From assembly GCA_002724585.1 (NCBI GenBank), contig PBPE01000032.1, positions 8,071-42,295 of the forward strand: DNA of 34,225 nt, written 5' to 3'. The notes beneath the pieces are model-generated. The model saw nothing but the letters and a program-made list of their open reading frames with translations, made no database searches and was not told the DNA's origin. Numbering within the stretch: position 1 is the stretch's first letter; every line of letters begins with the position of its first letter. The translations under genes were made by a program, and so were the position numbers. This DNA comes from Dehalococcoidia bacterium (GTDB taxonomy: Bacteria; Chloroflexota; Dehalococcoidia; Lucifugimonadales; UBA3495). Positions 30,936 to 34,225 of the stretch are shown here, in pieces.

Positions 30936-32114
30936 ATGGAATTCTCTAGTAGATTAGGAAAATTAGCACCTTATCCCTTTGTGGAAATATCAAGGATAAT
31001 TGCCGAAAAACGTGCTGCAGGGGCTGATGTAGTAACTTTCGGAATAGGTGATCCGGATATACCTACACCTCGACCGATTATAGATAGGTTGTTGACTGCT
31101 TCAGAACATACTCCGAATCACCGATATCCGGAGACTGACGGGTTGCCGGAGTTTCGTAGAGCTATCGCCCAATGGTACAAGCAACGTTTTGACATAACGT
31201 TAGACTCGGATACGGAGGTACTTCCATTAATTGGAGCTAAAGAGGGTATTGGACACGCAGCCTTCTGCTTTTTGGATCCCGGAGACGTTGCCCTTATCCC
31301 TGACCCTGCATACCCTGTTTACGGTGTTGGCACAATGTTTGCCGGTGCAGAGAGCTACATAATGCCATTGAAACATGAAAATGGATGGTTGCCTGTATAT
31401 AGTGATATACCTGAAGAGATAGCTAAGGCTGCGAAAGTTATGTGGTTGAATTATCCCAATAATCCTACTAGTGCAGTAGCCTCAATAGAAGAATTGGCTA
31501 CTGCAGTTGCATACTGTAGGGATAATGATATAGCTCTACTGCATGATGCTGCTTATAGCGAAGTAGGATATGAAGGTTATAAAGCGGTCAGCATGTTGCA
31601 GGTCGAGGGAGCGAAGGATATTGGTATAGAATTCCACTCCTTGTCGAAGACGTACAATATGACTGGTTGGCGAGTTGGTATGGCGGTAGGGAATGCAGAT
31701 ATGATAAAAGCGCTATTTCAAATCAAGGCCAACCTGGATTCTGGTATCCCTCAAGCGGTTCAGGAAATGGCCATGGAGGCTCTCACAGGATCACAGGATT
31801 GTATCGACGATAATATAGCGATATACGAACGCCGACGTGATAGAGTGATTAAGGCAGTTCGGTCTATTGGATTGTCCGTTGATGTACCTGAATCGAGTCT
31901 ATATATATGGGCGCGAGTCCCAGAAGGGTTTACTTCGGCAGAGTTTGCTGCAAGGTTATTAGAAGATATGGATATAGTTGTGACCCCTGGTTCAAGTTAT
32001 GGTGAATACGGGGAAGGGTACATTCGATTATCCTTAACTACTCCAGATGAACAAGTTGAGAAGGGATGTCAGAGAATCGAAAATTGGACAGTACCTTCGC
32101 CTAAGGCAGGTTAG
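30936..32114 (+). CDS. dapL: LL-diaminopimelate aminotransferase
   Basis: A 392-residue class I/II aminotransferase with the DapL signature. The opening FSSRLGKLAPYPFVEISRII, VTFGIGDPDIPTP, HRYPETDGLPEFRRAIAQWY (63-82), PNNPTSAVAS and the PLP-binding Lys238 in SLSKTYNMTGWRVG all fit. DapL converts tetrahydrodipicolinate directly to LL-diaminopimelate, bypassing the succinylase/acetylase routes. Its pairing with dapF supports this role over a generic aspartate aminotransferase. ATG start, AAGGATTAGG upstream. Confidence 0.92.
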   Translation: MEFSSRLGKLAPYPFVEISRIIAEKRAAGADVVTFGIGDPDIPTPRPIIDRLLTASEHTPNHRYPETDGLPEFRRAIAQWYKQRFDITLDSDTEVLPLIGAKEGIGHAAFCFLDPGDVALIPDPAYPVYGVGTMFAGAESYIMPLKHENGWLPVYSDIPEEIAKAAKVMWLNYPNNPTSAVASIEELATAVAYCRDNDIALLHDAAYSEVGYEGYKAVSMLQVEGAKDIGIEFHSLSKTYNMTGWRVGMAVGNADMIKALFQIKANLDSGIPQAVQEMAMEALTGSQDCIDDNIAIYERRRDRVIKAVRSIGLSVDVPESSLYIWARVPEGFTSAEFAARLLEDMDIVVTPGSSYGEYGEGYIRLSLTTPDEQVEKGCQRIENWTVPSPKAG

Positions 32115-32165
32115 ATTATACCTAGAAGAACGATATCAACATCTCGTGAAAAAGAAAAAGCTGTT

Positions 32166-33287
32166 TTGGTGGCTGTTGAGATAAAAGACAAAAGACATTC
32201 ATGGGAACTGACAGACACGTTGGCTGAGCTTGCCTACCTAACTGACGCTGCTGATGCTGAAGTAGTCGGACAGATCAGTCAAAAGGCCGATCGTCTTACC
32301 ACTACTTATGTTGGTAAAGGAAAAGTAGAAGAAATACGGGATTTGAGGGATGAACAAAAAGCCGATGTCGTGATCTTTGATGACGAACTCACTCCTACTC
32401 AACAGAGAAATCTTGAAGCCGCACTGCAATGTAAGGTGATAGATAGGACTGCTTTAATCCTTGATGTATTTGGTCGGCATGCGCAGACGCATGAAGGTAA
32501 GTTGCAAGTGGAACTGGCTCAACATCAGTATCTGTTACCACGGCTTGTCGGACAGTGGTCTCACCTGGAAAGATTGGGCGGAGGCATCGGTACAAGAGGC
32601 CCTGGTGAAACCCAGTTGGAGACCGACAGAAGAATAATAAGAAGGCATATACAAAAGATTGAACAAGAACTAGACAAGGTTAGACAAAGGCGTGATCTAC
32701 ACATGGAACGCAGGAAACGTGCTGGGCTACCAATGGCAACCTTGGTTGGCTATACCAATGCGGGTAAAAGTACACTATTTAATGCGTTGAGCTTGTCAGA
32801 TGTCATTGCACAGGACCAACTGTTCTCCACTTTAGACACTGTTACCAGAAAGCTCAGGTTATCTTCTGGAGGGGATCTGCTCCTTAGTGACACCGTAGGT
32901 TTTATTCAAAAATTATCTCCCACCGTTGTAGCTGCATTTCGAGCTACTTTGGAAGAGCTACAGGGTTCTGACGTTCTGGTTCATGTTATAGATGTGACTC
33001 ATGCCAAAGCGGCCGAACAAGCACAGGTAGTCGATGATACCCTCAATGAGCTGGGGCTTGGTGACAAACCAAGAATTCTAGTAATGAATAAGATGGATCT
33101 GGTGGAATCTAAATCAACGGATGGACAACCGGCTTTTATACCAACTTCGGACAAGTATCCTACTGTTTTTGTATCAGCACGAAAGAAATGGAATCTAGAG
33201 CGATTGCTCGATGAAATTGAGGGTACACTTCTGCAAATCGATGACTTGGTTGATGAAGAGGAAGAAGTCGAACAAGCCAGCGATTGA
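32166..33287 (+). CDS. hflX: HflX, ribosome-associated GTPase
   Basis: A 373-residue HflX, a GTPase that splits or rescues ribosomes. The N-terminal domain includes the [10 protein letters not shown] block (48-57) and QHQYLLPRL plus the glycine-rich [19 protein letters not shown]. The G domain has G1 GYTNAGKST (195-203), G3 DTVGF (242-246), G4 NKMD (308-311) and G5 SARK. Most of the segment before G1 is helical, as in the family. The start shown is TTG 32166; the frame is open to 32115 and encodes a family-like REKEKAVLV upstream, but no canonical start lies there. The acidic tail DEEEEVEQ closes the protein. Confidence 0.95.
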   Translation: MVAVEIKDKRHSWELTDTLAELAYLTDAADAEVVGQISQKADRLTTTYVGKGKVEEIRDLRDEQKADVVIFDDELTPTQQRNLEAALQCKVIDRTALILDVFGRHAQTHEGKLQVELAQHQYLLPRLVGQWSHLERLGGGIGTRGPGETQLETDRRIIRRHIQKIEQELDKVRQRRDLHMERRKRAGLPMATLVGYTNAGKSTLFNALSLSDVIAQDQLFSTLDTVTRKLRLSSGGDLLLSDTVGFIQKLSPTVVAAFRATLEELQGSDVLVHVIDVTHAKAAEQAQVVDDTLNELGLGDKPRILVMNKMDLVESKSTDGQPAFIPTSDKYPTVFVSARKKWNLERLLDEIEGTLLQIDDLVDEEEEVEQASD

Positions 33288-33529
33288 TTCAAAATGTTAT
33301 TTTAATTGGTTCGCACAACGTACGTTATGTAACCTTACTCCTGTGGTATTTGTTTACATAACCTAAATATAGGTATTTTGGAATAAACGACAGGTTATAC
33401 TGTGTTTGTTTGGTGAGTCTGTAATTCCGGTTGGGTTTGTCGTATAGTTTCTGAGGTTACAAAATTGCAAGGCTCTCAGATCGCCATAGAGCGTTTTGTA
33501 GCTTTTAACGAGGTGCAGGTGCCCGTAAA
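33288..33529 (+). other. 242-base intergenic region after hflX
   Basis: It contains GTTATGTAA (33324-33332) against TTACATAAC (33354-33362), a 9-bp stem with a 21-base loop, and GCTCT/AGAGC (33472-33492) followed by a T-rich run. Either could end transcription after hflX, but both are weak. A TATACT (33396-33401) could be a -10 for the next gene, without a good -35. A leftward open frame over this area shows no family features and I do not call it. Confidence 0.3.
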
Positions 33530-34225
33530 ATGAATTTACGGCTTTTCGGTGGGGATGGGTTTTTCGCTCAATCAAGTTTTGTAGTATTTGGATATCGAGA
33601 ATATCGATACTTCTGGATAGCGGCGGCTTTTTCAAATATTGGAATGTGGGCCTTGGTGTATGGGCGGTTGTGGCTGATGCATTCGCTAACCGATTCTCCT
33701 CTATTGGTGGGTTTAACGAATACGGCTACATTGGCGCCTGTCTTGATACTGTCGGTGTGGGGCGGCGCCCTGGCTGATCGGGTTAATCGTCTGAAGCTAC
33801 TTCAGTTTACCCGGTTCCTGTTCGCTGGATTGGCTTTTCTCACCGGTCTCTTGATAGTAATGGATGTAATTGCTCCGTGGCATGTGATAGCGATATCGGT
33901 TGTTACCGGTGTCTTACTTTCGTTCGATATTCCTTCCAGATCTGCGATGATGCCTAGCTTGTTGCCCAGGGAGCATCTGGCTGGTGGTATTGCCATGTAT
34001 TCTTTTGTGTTTGGTGGAGCGGCTGTGATAGGTCCGGCATTCTTTGGGTCATTGGTGGCGCTGTGGGGTATAGAAGGGATCTTTTTCATAATAGGTGCTG
34101 CGTATATATTGACAGTGGTTTTTCTTCTGGTGATGAACCCTGCCCACCATGTTCAGACCCCTAAGACCAGTAATATCGCTCAGGGGGTACTGGAAGGCCT
34201 GAAATATGTGCTGGGATATCGGGCG
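33530..34225 (+). CDS. MFS transporter, EntS/MFS_3-like, 3' truncated by window end
   Basis: The first 232 residues of a second MFS exporter; the frame is open to the last base. It opens with a FGYREYRYFWIAAAFSNIGM lead and has about six hydrophobic segments. The loop 2-3 signature is WGGALADRVNRLKLLQ, and the LLPREHLAGGIAMYSF segment aligns with the LVPKEHLLNAVALNQ segment of the transporter at 8259-9521, so the two are paralogues of the same branch. Start ATG 33530 has AGGTG 8 bases upstream. Cargo unknown. It is separated from hflX by a 242-base gap and probably has its own promoter. Confidence 0.85.
   Translation, partial: MNLRLFGGDGFFAQSSFVVFGYREYRYFWIAAAFSNIGMWALVYGRLWLMHSLTDSPLLVGLTNTATLAPVLILSVWGGALADRVNRLKLLQFTRFLFAGLAFLTGLLIVMDVIAPWHVIAISVVTGVLLSFDIPSRSAMMPSLLPREHLAGGIAMYSFVFGGAAVIGPAFFGSLVALWGIEGIFFIIGAAYILTVVFLLVMNPAHHVQTPKTSNIAQGVLEGLKYVLGYRA

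Noticed and set aside
33363-33635. Leftward open frame of about 90 residues
   Set aside because: No family features, and it overlaps the start of the rightward MFS gene.
33802-34089. Leftward open frame of about 95 residues
   Set aside because: It lies wholly inside the MFS transporter coding sequence in the antisense frame; hydrophobic-codon complement explains it.

Overview
This window reads as a bacterial chromosome segment from an AT-leaning genome (GC in the low forties by eye). It is densely packed with housekeeping genes. I see no rRNA, tRNA, insertion sequence, CRISPR array or phage gene. The gene mix is suggestive of a marine Chloroflexota of the SAR202/Dehalococcoidia type: an F420-type luciferase-like oxidoreductase, an archaeal-type phosphoglycerate mutase, LL-diaminopimelate aminotransferase, an HMG-CoA-synthase-like/DUF35 fusion beside an SCP-x thiolase, a DUF3105 protein, BNR repeats and several MFS exporters. 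That placement is inference from gene content; no marker gene was compared.

Layout. 1-3158 (+): the 3' end of purH, a family 2 glycosyltransferase, a short-chain dehydrogenase and a luciferase-like oxidoreductase. A long palindromic terminator separates these from a leftward group at 3206-5489 (S41 protease, smpB, gamma-carbonic-anhydrase-like protein). 5639-9521 (+): HMG-CoA-synthase-like/DUF35 fusion, thiolase and MFS transporter, behind a recognisable promoter. 9786-11938 (+): minC-minD-minE with overlapping genes. 12071-13399 (+): a glutamate-1-semialdehyde-aminomutase-like gene. 13504-13833 (-): an ABM-domain protein. 13976-14844 (+): glutaredoxin-like and thioredoxin-like genes. 14912-23989 (-): a ten-gene leftward run that holds guaA, purD, purB, purC and purS, interspersed with two unknown genes, a HAD phosphatase, a DUF3105 membrane protein and a BNR-repeat protein. 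24158-33287 (+): a long rightward run of tsaC-like, a degenerate polyprenyl synthase, pgk, apgM, tpiA, miaA, dapF, dapL and hflX. The window ends inside a second MFS transporter.

How the genes work together. purH, purS, purC, purB, purD and guaA cover much of de novo IMP and GMP synthesis; purF, purL, purQ and purM are not here. pgk-apgM-tpiA form a lower-glycolysis cluster. dapF-dapL indicate the aminotransferase route to meso-diaminopimelate. MinCDE place the division site. The most unusual items are a synthase-like fusion that keeps the Cys/His/Asn triad but seems to lack the HMG-CoA synthase glutamate, a polyprenyl synthase with both aspartate-rich motifs eroded and no ordinary start codon, a MinC with a very long acidic linker, and two very long perfect hairpins placed between convergent genes.
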